Source of the DNA: Orlajensenia stereocauli
Lineage (GTDB): Bacteria > Actinomycetota > Actinomycetes > Actinomycetales > Microbacteriaceae
Direction: 5' to 3' (one strand)
Length of the DNA stretch: 64,000 nt
Assembly (NCBI RefSeq): GCF_039548895.1
Contig: NZ_JBCLVG010000001.1
Made by a program: the position numbers and the translations under genes. How positions within the stretch are numbered: position 1 is the stretch's first letter; the number at the start of each line of letters is the position of its first letter. Shown piece after piece: positions 41,644-50,382 of this stretch. The notes beneath the pieces were generated by a model. The model was not told the origin of the DNA, did not search any database, and saw only the letters and a program-made list of their open reading frames with translations.

Positions 41644-42825
41644 GTGATCGTGCTCATCCCGGCCTACCAGCCCGATGCGAAGCTCATCGCGCTCGTCCGC
41701 GCGATGAGGGCGGAGCGGAAGGCGGCGTCGGTCGTCGTGGTCGACGACGGCAGTGGCGACTCCCACTCGGCGGTCTTCGCCACCGTCGCTGCTCTGGGGG
41801 CGGAGGTCATCGGTTGGCGTCGCAACCGTGGAAAGGGCCAGGCCCTCAAGGCCGGATTCGCGTATGTGCTCGAGGAGCATCCCGGCGTCGCCGTGGTGAC
41901 GGCGGATGCCGACGGCCAGCACACAGTCGTCGACATTCTGCGTGTCGCCGATGCACTCGAGGAACGCGCAGTCGACGGCACGGCCGACGATGACGCCCGC
42001 CCGGCGATCGTGCTCGGCGGACGCCGCTTCACGGGTACCGTGCCGCGGCGCAGTCGCGCCGGAAACGCGGCTGCCCGCGGGGCCTTCAGGCTGGCGACGG
42101 GGCAGACCGTGCACGACACCCAGACCGGCTTGCGCGGATACCCCGCGGCCACCCTGCGTTGGCTGCTCGGCGTGCGCGGTGACAGGTTCGAGTACGAACT
42201 CACTGTGCTGATCCGCGCCGCGAGCGAGGGGCTGCACATCCGGGAGATTCCGATCGACACCGTGTATCTCGACAACAACGCCTCGTCGCACTTCCGGCCC
42301 GTCGTCGACACTGCGCGGGTGCTGTTGCCGTTCCTGGCGTTCGCCGCCTCGTCGCTCGGGGCCGCTGTCGTCGACACCGTCGGGTTGCTGGTCCTGTTCG
42401 CCCTCACGGGGTCCCTGCCCAGCGCCGCGGTCGGGGCTCGGCTGGCCAGCGCGAGCGTGAACTTCGCCGTCAACCGGCATCTCGTCTTCCGGTCGACGCG
42501 GCCGACCGGCATCCGGAGATCAGCCCTGCGCTATGCGGCACTCGCGGTGGCACTGTTGGCCACGAGCTACGTCTGGCTCGCGGTCCTCACGGGCGCCGGC
42601 ATGCCGTTGCTCCCGGCGAAGCTGCTCACCGACGGTGTGCTCTATCTCGTCGGCTTCCAGGTGCAGCGCCGTTTCGTCTTCGGGCGACGAGCCACGGATG
42701 CGGCTCGCGTGCCGGAGGCTTCAGCGGGCGTCGGGGACCCGGATCATGCCCTCCTGGGCGACGCTGGCCAGCAGCACGCCATCGGCGCTGAAGATGCTTC
42801 CGCGCGCCAGGCCCCGACCGCCTGA
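41644..42825 (+). CDS. Glycosyltransferase family 2 fused to GtrA membrane domain
   Basis: A 393-residue protein. The GT2 domain (about 1-215) starts VIVLIPAYQPDAKL, with VVVVDDGSGD and VTADADGQH as nucleotide-sugar and metal-binding motifs. It resembles dolichol/undecaprenyl-phosphate mannosyl- or glucosyltransferases. A GtrA domain (about 218-345) with four membrane helices follows. The pair would make a lipid-linked sugar and move it across the membrane. GTG start 1 nt after the glycosidase stop. The last 35 residues are antisense to the 3' end of tesB and look unlike either domain. Confidence 0.87.
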   Translation: MIVLIPAYQPDAKLIALVRAMRAERKAASVVVVDDGSGDSHSAVFATVAALGAEVIGWRRNRGKGQALKAGFAYVLEEHPGVAVVTADADGQHTVVDILRVADALEERAVDGTADDDARPAIVLGGRRFTGTVPRRSRAGNAAARGAFRLATGQTVHDTQTGLRGYPAATLRWLLGVRGDRFEYELTVLIRAASEGLHIREIPIDTVYLDNNASSHFRPVVDTARVLLPFLAFAASSLGAAVVDTVGLLVLFALTGSLPSAAVGARLASASVNFAVNRHLVFRSTRPTGIRRSALRYAALAVALLATSYVWLAVLTGAGMPLLPAKLLTDGVLYLVGFQVQRRFVFGRRATDAARVPEASAGVGDPDHALLGDAGQQHAIGAEDASARQAPTA

Positions 42826-43593
42826 GGCGCTGGGGGAGTCCTGCACGTAGAGCATCCACTCGTCGACGCGGCCCGATCGATGCCACCACATGGCGTGATC
42901 GAGGCTAGCCACCCTCAGTCCCCGCATGGCCCACGGAACTCCGTGGCGGCGCATCGGCGACTCGAGGATGGAGTAGTCGGTCGCGTAGGCCAGGGCGGCC
43001 CTGTGCAGCCTGTCGTCGTCGGGCAATGGCCCGGCCGCCTTCATCCAGACGGCCTGATGGGCTACCCGCTCGCCCTCGACGGAGAGGAAGATGGGGGACT
43101 CGACGTGGCGAACGTCGAAGGCGCGTTCTGTGGACCAGTAGCGGGCCACGTCGTGGTCGATGTGCCCGATCAGGTCTGCCGTCGTCGGCAGCGACTCGGC
43201 TGCCGGGATGTCGCCGGGCATCTCGATCTGGTGGTCGACCCCGTCATCCGGATCCTGGAACGACGCGATCATCGAGAGGATCGGCACGCCGTTCTGATAG
43301 GCCTGCGTGCGTCGGGTGGCGAAGGACCGGCCGTCGTGGATGCGGTCGACCGAGAACGTGATCGGCAGGTTGACGTCGCCCGGACGCAGGAAGTAGCCGT
43401 GCATCGAGTGCACGGCGCGGTCGTCCGGCACAGTGCGGCTGGCGGCGACGACGGACTGCGCGAGCACCTGGCCGCCGAAGACGCGACCGTGCGGCATCCA
43501 CTGGCTCGGGCCGGTGAAGATGTCCTCGTTGGTGCGTGCCCCGGTATCGACCAGATCGAGCACGTCGAGCAGGCCGTCGATGGGGTTCGTCAT
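42721..43593 (-). CDS. tesB: Acyl-CoA thioesterase II
   Basis: A 290-residue double-hotdog thioesterase. Landmarks: RVFGGQVLAQSVVAASRTV, HSMHGYFLRPGD and the C-terminal SLDHAMWWHRSGRVDEWMLYVQDSPSASGGRGLARGSIF block containing the Asp-Thr/Ser-Gln-type catalytic residues. It hydrolyses medium- to long-chain acyl-CoA. The ATG at 43593 has GAGG upstream and removes 45 unconserved codons. Its 3' end overlaps the convergent GT2-GtrA gene by 105 bp. Confidence 0.93.
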   Translation of the reverse strand: MTNPIDGLLDVLDLVDTGARTNEDIFTGPSQWMPHGRVFGGQVLAQSVVAASRTVPDDRAVHSMHGYFLRPGDVNLPITFSVDRIHDGRSFATRRTQAYQNGVPILSMIASFQDPDDGVDHQIEMPGDIPAAESLPTTADLIGHIDHDVARYWSTERAFDVRHVESPIFLSVEGERVAHQAVWMKAAGPLPDDDRLHRAALAYATDYSILESPMRRHGVPWAMRGLRVASLDHAMWWHRSGRVDEWMLYVQDSPSASGGRGLARGSIFSADGVLLASVAQEGMIRVPDAR

Positions 43594-43675
43594 GTCAACC
43601 TCGTGTTCGTATCGCGCGGAGTGGGGGCTCACCGATGCGAGGCGCGGCCCGTCCCTCCGGTAGTTTAGAGGGCAG

Positions 43676-44347
43676 ATGAGCCAGTCAATCCTTCTCACCG
43701 ACCGCCCGAGCGTCGGCGATCTCACCACGTACCTGTCCCGAGCCTCTCGCGTGGAGGACGGCTCCGTGCGCCTGATCGCAGGCTCCGGCGTGCTCGCCGT
43801 CTACACCGCGATCCTCTACCCGCGCGGCCTCCTCGACGAGACGCCGACGGTGCTCGGCCTGCGCACCTTCGCCCTGGCCGACACGAGCTCCTTCGACGCC
43901 GTCGTCCCCAGCCGGTCGCTGCTCGACCGCCTCGCGCGTGTGGAGAGTGCTGGCGGAGATGGACCGGCCGAGATCGGCGTGCCACATGAGGTCGGCAGCG
44001 TCACGTGGGCCGGCATCTCGCCGCCACGCGGTGGCTGGCACCCTCAGGGGGCGACGGATGCCGTCCACCTGGAACTCGCCGCCCACGCGGGCATCGCCGA
44101 GATCGCCGACGCCGTGCCGACGGGCACCGGGGAGCAGCTCGTGACCCGTGCTCGCGCCGAGGTCTGGGGTCGCCCGATCGACGGTCTCGAGCACGTTCCG
44201 GCAGGCGCGGCCTTCGCAGCGCTCAGCCTGGGCTTCCTGCACGCCGACGACCCGGTCAACGTCTTCGAGACGGGACCGTGGACCCGCTTGACCTCCAAGC
44301 GGGGCCACGTGCTCATCCGTCGCAAGGCGTGGTCGCTCAAGGGCTGA
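43676..44347 (+). CDS. Conserved actinobacterial protein of unknown function (223 residues)
   Basis: A soluble protein without signal or membrane segment. Its composition and blocks (VRLIAGSGVLAVYTAILYPRGLLDETPTVLGLRTF, GSVTWAGISPPRGGW and ETGPWTRLTSKRGHVLIRR) look like a well-conserved actinobacterial family, but I cannot give it a function. TAGTTT lies 9 nt before the ATG, with AGAGGGCAG between. It is divergent from tesB with an 82-nt spacer. Confidence 0.78.
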   Translation: MSQSILLTDRPSVGDLTTYLSRASRVEDGSVRLIAGSGVLAVYTAILYPRGLLDETPTVLGLRTFALADTSSFDAVVPSRSLLDRLARVESAGGDGPAEIGVPHEVGSVTWAGISPPRGGWHPQGATDAVHLELAAHAGIAEIADAVPTGTGEQLVTRARAEVWGRPIDGLEHVPAGAAFAALSLGFLHADDPVNVFETGPWTRLTSKRGHVLIRRKAWSLKG

Positions 44348-44367
44348 GCCTCGCGTAACGCGGTGGC

Positions 44368-46017
44368 TCAGAGCTGCGCGACCGCCCGTCCGGCCTGCCT
44401 GCCCGTGAAGAGACAACCGCCGAGGAAGGTTCCCTCGAGGGCGCGGTAGCCGTGCACTCCGCCGCCGCCGAAGCCGCTGGCCTCTCCGGCCGCATACAGG
44501 CCGGTGATCGGCGTGCCGTCGGCCGCGAGAGCCTGTCCGTCGAGGTTCGTCTGGATGCCGCCGAGGCTCTTGCGCGTCAGGATGTGCAGCTTCACCGCGA
44601 TGAGCGGACCGGCAGCAGGATCGAGGATGCGGTGCGGGCTCGCCACCCTGATGAGCTTGTCGCCGCGGTACTTGCGTGCGCTCCTGAGTGCGTTGACCTG
44701 CGCGTCCTTCGAGAACTCGTTCTCGATCTCCCGGTCGCGCGCGACGATCTCGCGCTCGATGCCGGCGAAGTCGAGCTCGACATCGGGAGACAGCTTCCTC
44801 ATGCCCACGAACAGCTCGGGCAGGGTGTCCGCGACCACGAAGTCGACGCCCTTCTCCTTGAACGCCTCCACCGGGCCCGGGGCACCGGCCTTGACGCGCT
44901 GCGCGAGCAGCTTGAGGTCCTTCCCGGTGAGGTCGGGGTTCTGTTCGCTGCCGGACAGCGCGAACTCCTTCTCGATGATCTTCTGGGTGAGCACGAACCA
45001 GCTGTAGTCGTGGCCCGTCGCCACGATGTGCTCCAGGGTTCCGAGCGTGTCGAAGCCCGGGAACAGGGGGCCGGGCAGGCGCTTGCCCTCTGCATCGAAC
45101 CAGAGCGACGAGGGACCGGGCAGGATGCGGATGCCGTGCCTGTCCCAGACGGGCGCATAGTTCGTGATGCCCTCGGTGTAGTGCCACATGCGATCGCCGT
45201 TGACGAGGCGGGCACCGGCTTGCTCGGTGATGCCGAGCATCCGGCCGTCCACATGCGCGGGAACGCCCGAGAGCATGGTCGCGGGGGGCTCGCCGAGACG
45301 CTTCGGCCACTGCGCGCGCACCAGGTCGTGGTTGCCGCCGATGCCGCCGGAGGCGACGATGACCGCCGGAGCCTCGAACCTGAACTCGCCGATGACGTCG
45401 CGGTTGCTCGGCGCTCCTCGGTCTGCGGCATCCGGAGCCAGAACGGCGCCGTGCACTCCGACGACTGCGCCGTCCTCGACGATGAGACCGTCGACACGAT
45501 GGCGGTGACGGAGGCGCACGAGGCCGGCTGCCTCACCGGCCTTCACGCGGTCGGCGAACGGCGCGACGACGCCCGGGCCCGTGCCCCAGGTGATGTGGAA
45601 GCGGGGGACCGAGTTGCCGGGGCCGACGGCGCCGTAGCCGCCGCGCTCCGCCCAGCCGACGACGGGGAACCAGCGCACCCCCATCTGGTGCAGCCAGGCG
45701 CGCTTCTCGCCGGCGGCGAAGTCGAGGTAGGCCTCGGCCCAGCGACGCCCCCACTCGTCCTCCTCGCGATCGAAGCCGGCAGATCCGAACCAGTCCTGCG
45801 CGGCGAGGTCTCGAGAGTCCTTCACTCCCATGCGGCGCTGCTCGGGCGAGTCGATGAGGAAGAGGCCGCCGAACGACCACCAGGCCTGTCCGCCGAAGGA
45901 TGCGGCGGGTTCCTGCTCCACCAGGATCACCGTCTTGCCGGCGAGCACCAGTTCGGCTGCTGCGGTCAGACCGGCGAGGCCGGCTCCGACCACGATGGCG
46001 TCGGCGGGTTCAGACAT
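44368..46017 (-). CDS. FAD-binding dehydrogenase (fumarate reductase / KstD-like flavoprotein)
   Basis: A 549-residue flavoprotein. The Rossmann fingerprint VGAGLAGLTAAAELVLAGKTVILVEQE opens it, and the FAD-closing block GLYAAGEASGFGGGGVHGYRALEGTFLGGC ends it. Between them lies the capping domain. It belongs to the annotated FAD-binding dehydrogenase group, related to 3-ketosteroid dehydrogenases and fumarate reductases. The real substrate is unknown and no steroid genes are nearby. It follows glbO after 109 nt, so it may form the last gene of the pepN-mscS-glbO string. Confidence 0.85.
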   Translation of the reverse strand: MSEPADAIVVGAGLAGLTAAAELVLAGKTVILVEQEPAASFGGQAWWSFGGLFLIDSPEQRRMGVKDSRDLAAQDWFGSAGFDREEDEWGRRWAEAYLDFAAGEKRAWLHQMGVRWFPVVGWAERGGYGAVGPGNSVPRFHITWGTGPGVVAPFADRVKAGEAAGLVRLRHRHRVDGLIVEDGAVVGVHGAVLAPDAADRGAPSNRDVIGEFRFEAPAVIVASGGIGGNHDLVRAQWPKRLGEPPATMLSGVPAHVDGRMLGITEQAGARLVNGDRMWHYTEGITNYAPVWDRHGIRILPGPSSLWFDAEGKRLPGPLFPGFDTLGTLEHIVATGHDYSWFVLTQKIIEKEFALSGSEQNPDLTGKDLKLLAQRVKAGAPGPVEAFKEKGVDFVVADTLPELFVGMRKLSPDVELDFAGIEREIVARDREIENEFSKDAQVNALRSARKYRGDKLIRVASPHRILDPAAGPLIAVKLHILTRKSLGGIQTNLDGQALAADGTPITGLYAAGEASGFGGGGVHGYRALEGTFLGGCLFTGRQAGRAVAQL

Positions 46018-46126
46018 GTGGCTCCTTCGTCACGGGTGATGCAGTGGGGTGGTACGGGGTGGTGCAGCGCTGGGGCTGCGGATGCCGCGGACGGTGCCCG
46101 GTGGTGCCGTCGCGTGACGTGCGGGC

Positions 46127-46585
46127 TCAGTCGTCGAAGGTGTTGACCATCGCGAAGGCCGCGCGTTCGAGATAATCCCACAGAGTGGCGTCGTGGAGTG
46201 GCGACAGAGCCAGAGTGTCGACGGCGTGTCGCATGTGGGCGAGCCAGCGGTCACGGGCGTCGGGGTTCACCTTGAACGGCTGGTGCCGAAGCCGCAGTCG
46301 CGGGTGGCCGCGCTGGGCGCTGTACGTGCCTGGCCCGCCCCAGTACTGCTCGAGGAAGAGGGTGAGGCGCTCCTCGGCCGGCCCGAGGTCCTCCTCGGGG
46401 TACATCGGCTTCAGGACCGGGTCGTCGGTGACGCCGATGTAGAACTCGTGCACGAGCTTCCGGAAGGTGGCGTGGCCGCCGATCTGCTCGTAGAGGGTCT
46501 CCGTGACGGGTGTGCCGTTCTCGCCGTCGCGGAGGTGCACGGCGGCCGGGGGAACGGCTGCTGCAGGCTGGGTGGGATCGGTCAT
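46127..46585 (-). CDS. glbO: Truncated haemoglobin, group II (GlbO)
   Basis: A 152-residue 2-on-2 globin with a 30-residue N-terminal extension. Visible features are YEQIGGHATFRKLVHEFY (B10 Tyr at its end), the proximal His in LRLRHQPFKV and the G8 Trp in RDRWLAHM, together with a WDYLERAAFAMVN H helix. Group II members are linked to oxygen or NO chemistry and membrane respiration. It starts 4 nt after the mscS gene stop. Confidence 0.92.
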   Translation of the reverse strand: MTDPTQPAAAVPPAAVHLRDGENGTPVTETLYEQIGGHATFRKLVHEFYIGVTDDPVLKPMYPEEDLGPAEERLTLFLEQYWGGPGTYSAQRGHPRLRLRHQPFKVNPDARDRWLAHMRHAVDTLALSPLHDATLWDYLERAAFAMVNTFDD

Positions 46586-46589
46586 GGCG

Positions 46590-47663
46590 TCAGCCCTCCG
46601 GCTCGTGGTTCGGGGGAGTCGGCGGTGTCTGAGGCGGCTTCTTCGCAGCCCGCACGCGGCGCGGCAGCCGGGGAGCCGTGTTCTTGCTGGGCGGGATGGT
46701 CTCGAGAGGCTTCGTACGCGGGGGCTTCGCCCCCTTGACGCTCGCTGCGCCGTCGAAGCCGCTCAGCACGATGCTGTTCAGCGACGGGAGCTTCACACCC
46801 ATCGCATCGAGAGCCTTCTTCAGGCGCATCCGCAGCTCGCGCGAGACGTCATCCTTCGCCGAGGTGCGCACCTTGACGACGATCCTGATGACGACGGCCT
46901 CGGCCGAGATCGACTCCATTCCCCACAGCTCGGGCTTCTCGAGCACGCGGCTGCGCCACTTCGGCGTCGCGGCGAAGTCGAGCGCAGTGTCGAGCATCGC
47001 CTTCTCGACGGCCTCCACGTCGGCCTCGTAGGGCACGGCGAGGTCGATGATCACGCGGGCCCAGCCCTGCGACATGTTGCCGACGCGCAGGATCTCGCCG
47101 TTGCGCACGAACCACAGCGTGCCGTTGACATCCCTGATCTGCGTGATCCGGATGCCGACGGCCTCGACTATTCCCGTTGCCGGCCCGGTGTCGACGACGT
47201 CACCGACCCCGAGTTGGTCCTCCATGACCATGAAGATCCCGTTGAGCGCGTCCTTCACGATGTTCTGGGCGCCGAAACCGAGCCCGGCACCGATCGCGGC
47301 GGAGAGCAGGGCGAACGACCCGAGGATGTCGGGACTGATCGTGCTCACGATCATCAGCACGGCGACGATGAAGATCGTCACGTTGACGACGTTGCTCAGC
47401 ACCGAGCCGAGCGTGCGGGTGCGCTGAACGATGCGCACTGCGGCAAGCGGCGAGGCGGCCGCTATAGCCTGCGTGTCGTCACTCGGCTGCCCCTTCTTGG
47501 CGCCGGTCACGATGCGATGCACCACCCGCTCGATGACGAAGTGCAGCACCCAGCGCAGCAACAGCGCCACGATCACGATCACGGCGACGGAGACGACCTT
47601 CGCTGTGAAGGCAGCCCAGAAGGCGGCGTCGAACGTGTCCCAGAACTCTGTCCACCAACTCAT
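46590..47663 (-). CDS. Small-conductance mechanosensitive channel (MscS family)
   Basis: A 357-residue channel. Three membrane segments (about 20-40, 93-112, 116-150) end in the pore helix LLSAAIGAGLGFGAQNIVKDALNGIFMVMEDQ. The soluble beta domain (GVGDVVDTGPATGIVEAVGIR) and an alpha/beta cage domain follow. A basic, proline-rich tail of about 50 residues extends the usual length. It protects against hypo-osmotic shock. It lies 12 nt after pepN and 4 nt before glbO. Confidence 0.92.
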   Translation of the reverse strand: MSWWTEFWDTFDAAFWAAFTAKVVSVAVIVIVALLLRWVLHFVIERVVHRIVTGAKKGQPSDDTQAIAAASPLAAVRIVQRTRTLGSVLSNVVNVTIFIVAVLMIVSTISPDILGSFALLSAAIGAGLGFGAQNIVKDALNGIFMVMEDQLGVGDVVDTGPATGIVEAVGIRITQIRDVNGTLWFVRNGEILRVGNMSQGWARVIIDLAVPYEADVEAVEKAMLDTALDFAATPKWRSRVLEKPELWGMESISAEAVVIRIVVKVRTSAKDDVSRELRMRLKKALDAMGVKLPSLNSIVLSGFDGAASVKGAKPPRTKPLETIPPSKNTAPRLPRRVRAAKKPPQTPPTPPNHEPEG

Positions 47664-47675
47664 AGATGCGCCAGT

Positions 47676-50264
47676 CTAACGAGCGTCGGACGCGCTGATC
47701 TGGGCGTCCTCTGAACGTGCGGCGGCATCGGTGCGCTGGGCGGCGAGGGCACGCTCGAGCTCCGACACCAGTTCGCGAATGCGGCGCACGAGGGCGGGCG
47801 GCCCGTCGTTCTCGGCGAGCCAGGTGTTGGCGGCTGCAGCGACCTCCGGCGTGACGAGGGCCGACGGGAACAGCCGCACGACGATGAGTTCGGCCATTGT
47901 GTAGCTGCGCTCCGACCACACGCGCTGGAGCATCTCGAAGTACGGCTCGACGCTGGCCTCGAGCAGTGATGCCGGGCGGGAACGCCCCCACCCCGTGGCG
48001 ATGGCGCGCGCCATGTCGTTGGAGAGGCTCGCGTCGGTGGCGACGCGCGTCCATGCCGCGAGCTTGCCCTCGGCGTCGGGTCGCGCGGCGCGGGCTGTGG
48101 CGGCGAACTGACGGCCCTTGGCCGTGTCGTCGGAGGCGAGAGCGTGGTCGATGTCGGCATCCGTCGCCGCACCACCGGCGGCCAACGCGATCACGAGCTC
48201 CCAGCGCAGGTCGGTGTCGATGGCCAGGCCCTCCAGCGCGACTGAGCCGTCGAGCAGACTGGCGAGGATGTCGAGGTGCGGCGCCGTTGATGCGATGCGG
48301 ATGAAGCTCGTCACGAACTGGAGCTGCGCATCGGACTCGGCTTCAGCCAGCACGGTGAGGGCCCACAGTGCATCGCCGCAGTCTGCGGCCACCTGCTCGG
48401 CCGCGGCCGGTTCCACGTAGCGCCCCAGGGCGAGCTCCAGCTGCGAGAGCGCCGTGCCGCGGGCCGATGACTGGTCCTCGTGAGAGATGTTGCCGAGGAC
48501 GAGCCGCACGAAGTCGCCGGCCGGCGTCTCACCGTCACGGGTCGTGTCCCAGACCGCACCCCAGATGAGGGCGCGGGCCACGGGATCCTGGAGGTCGCAG
48601 AGGTGGTCGACGGCCGTGGCCAGCGAGTCGTCGTCGAGACGGATCTTGGCGTACGTGAGGTCGTCGTCGTTGATGAGCACGAGGTCTCCGCGGGTCACGC
48701 CGACGAGTTCGGGCACGTCGGTGGTGGCGCCGTCGATGTCGACCTCCACTCTGCGCGTGCGCACGAGCGCTCCAGCGTCGTCGAGGTCGTAGAGACCGAT
48801 GGCGAGGCGGTGCGGCCGCAGCGTCGGGTGATCGGCGGTGGCGGTCTGGGCGATGGCGAACGCGGTGAATCGGCCGTCGGCGTCGGTCTCGAACTCGGCC
48901 CGCAGGGCGTTGACCCCTGCAGTCTCGAGCCAGAGCCTCGACCAGTCCGTGAGCTCGCGGCCGCTCGAGACCTCGAGCTCGTCGAGCAGGTCGCGGAGCG
49001 TGGCGTTGGCGCCGCCGTGCTTGCGAAGATACATGCTGATTCCGGCATAGAACTCATCGAGGCCGACCCAGGCCACGAGCTGCTTGAGCACCGAAGCGCC
49101 CTTGTCGTAGGTGATGCCATCGAAGTTGACCTCGACGTCTTCGAGATCATTGATGGTGGCGACGATCGGATGCGTCGACGGAAGCTGGTCCTGCATGGCC
49201 GCGCGAGTCTTGTCGACGGAGGTGAACGTGGCCCAGGCATCCGTGAATTCGGTGACGGATGCCGCTGCGATGGTGCTGGTCCAGGTGGCGAACGACTCAT
49301 TCAGCCAGAGGTCGTTCCACCACTTCATGGTCACGGAGTTGCCGAACCACATGTGCGAGAGCTCGTGCAGGATGACGACGGTCCGCTGCTGCCGACGGTG
49401 CTCGGAGACCTTCGATCGGAACAGGTACGACTCGTTGAAGGTGACGGCGCCGACGTTCTCCATGGCGCCCCAGTTGTATTCGGGAACGAAGATCTGGTCG
49501 TACTTGTCGTAGGGGTACTCGACCCCGTAGCTGCGCTCGTAGTAGTCGAGGCCGACACGCACGGTGTCGAACATCACAGCCGGGTCCGCGTACTGCGCGA
49601 GGGAGGCACGAGTGAACAGTCCGAGCGGGATGCTGCGGCCGCCGGGCAGTTCGGCGACATCGCGCCACACCGCATAGGGCCCCGCGATGATGGCGGCGAT
49701 GTAGCTCGAGATGACGGGGCCGGCCGGGAACTCCCAGACGGCGGTGCCGTCGGCGACACCGGCATCCGGTAGCGGCGTCGGTGCGTTGCTCAGTACCTGC
49801 CAGTCGTCGGGAGCCGTGATGGTGAACTGGAACGTGGCCTTGAGGTCCGGCTGGTCGAAGACCGCGAACACCCGGTTCGCCTCGGCCACGGCGAACTCCG
49901 TGTAGAGGTACACGGCGTCGTCGACGGGGTCGACGAAGCGGTGCAGGCCCTCGCCGGTGTTCGTGTAAGCGGCATCCGACACCACTCGCAGAACGTTCTC
50001 GGCCTGCAGATTCTCGAGACGGATGCGCGTGCCATCGCCCAGCTCGACCGGCAGCGCGACGCCGTTGAGTTCGATCGCATGGATGACCCGGGTGGAGGCC
50101 TCGATGAAGGTCGATGCACCCGGCGTGGCGTCGAAGCGCACGTGCGTCTCGCTTCCGAACACATCCGGTCCGCGGGTCAGGTCGAGAGCGACCGTGTAGT
50201 CGTGCACACGCACGACGGAGGCTCGCTCCTCGGCTTCGGTGCGGGTCAGGTTCGCAGCGGGCAA
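47676..50264 (-). CDS. pepN: Aminopeptidase N (M1), copy 1
   Basis: An 862-residue cytoplasmic zinc aminopeptidase. Substrate motif GAMENVGAV and zinc site HELSHMWFGN with Glu in WLNESFATW are intact; the C-terminal ERAP1-like helical domain is complete. It starts at TTG with GGAGG 8-9 nt upstream. Directly upstream and in frame is a run of codons for 9 His in 13 (50283-50321) closed by a stop at 50352, with no usual start codon in between. Copy 2 lies immediately upstream on the same strand and is similar throughout. Confidence 0.94.
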   Translation of the reverse strand: MPAANLTRTEAEERASVVRVHDYTVALDLTRGPDVFGSETHVRFDATPGASTFIEASTRVIHAIELNGVALPVELGDGTRIRLENLQAENVLRVVSDAAYTNTGEGLHRFVDPVDDAVYLYTEFAVAEANRVFAVFDQPDLKATFQFTITAPDDWQVLSNAPTPLPDAGVADGTAVWEFPAGPVISSYIAAIIAGPYAVWRDVAELPGGRSIPLGLFTRASLAQYADPAVMFDTVRVGLDYYERSYGVEYPYDKYDQIFVPEYNWGAMENVGAVTFNESYLFRSKVSEHRRQQRTVVILHELSHMWFGNSVTMKWWNDLWLNESFATWTSTIAAASVTEFTDAWATFTSVDKTRAAMQDQLPSTHPIVATINDLEDVEVNFDGITYDKGASVLKQLVAWVGLDEFYAGISMYLRKHGGANATLRDLLDELEVSSGRELTDWSRLWLETAGVNALRAEFETDADGRFTAFAIAQTATADHPTLRPHRLAIGLYDLDDAGALVRTRRVEVDIDGATTDVPELVGVTRGDLVLINDDDLTYAKIRLDDDSLATAVDHLCDLQDPVARALIWGAVWDTTRDGETPAGDFVRLVLGNISHEDQSSARGTALSQLELALGRYVEPAAAEQVAADCGDALWALTVLAEAESDAQLQFVTSFIRIASTAPHLDILASLLDGSVALEGLAIDTDLRWELVIALAAGGAATDADIDHALASDDTAKGRQFAATARAARPDAEGKLAAWTRVATDASLSNDMARAIATGWGRSRPASLLEASVEPYFEMLQRVWSERSYTMAELIVVRLFPSALVTPEVAAAANTWLAENDGPPALVRRIRELVSELERALAAQRTDAAARSEDAQISASDAR

Positions 50265-50382
50265 GGGCGTGCCTCCGTCGGTGTGGTGCTGGTGCTGGTG
50301 GTGGTTCTCGTGCAGGTGATGTGGTGGAACTGCGCCTGATCGGCCGGCTTCTCAGCAGACGGTGATCAGCCGGTCAGTGGGA

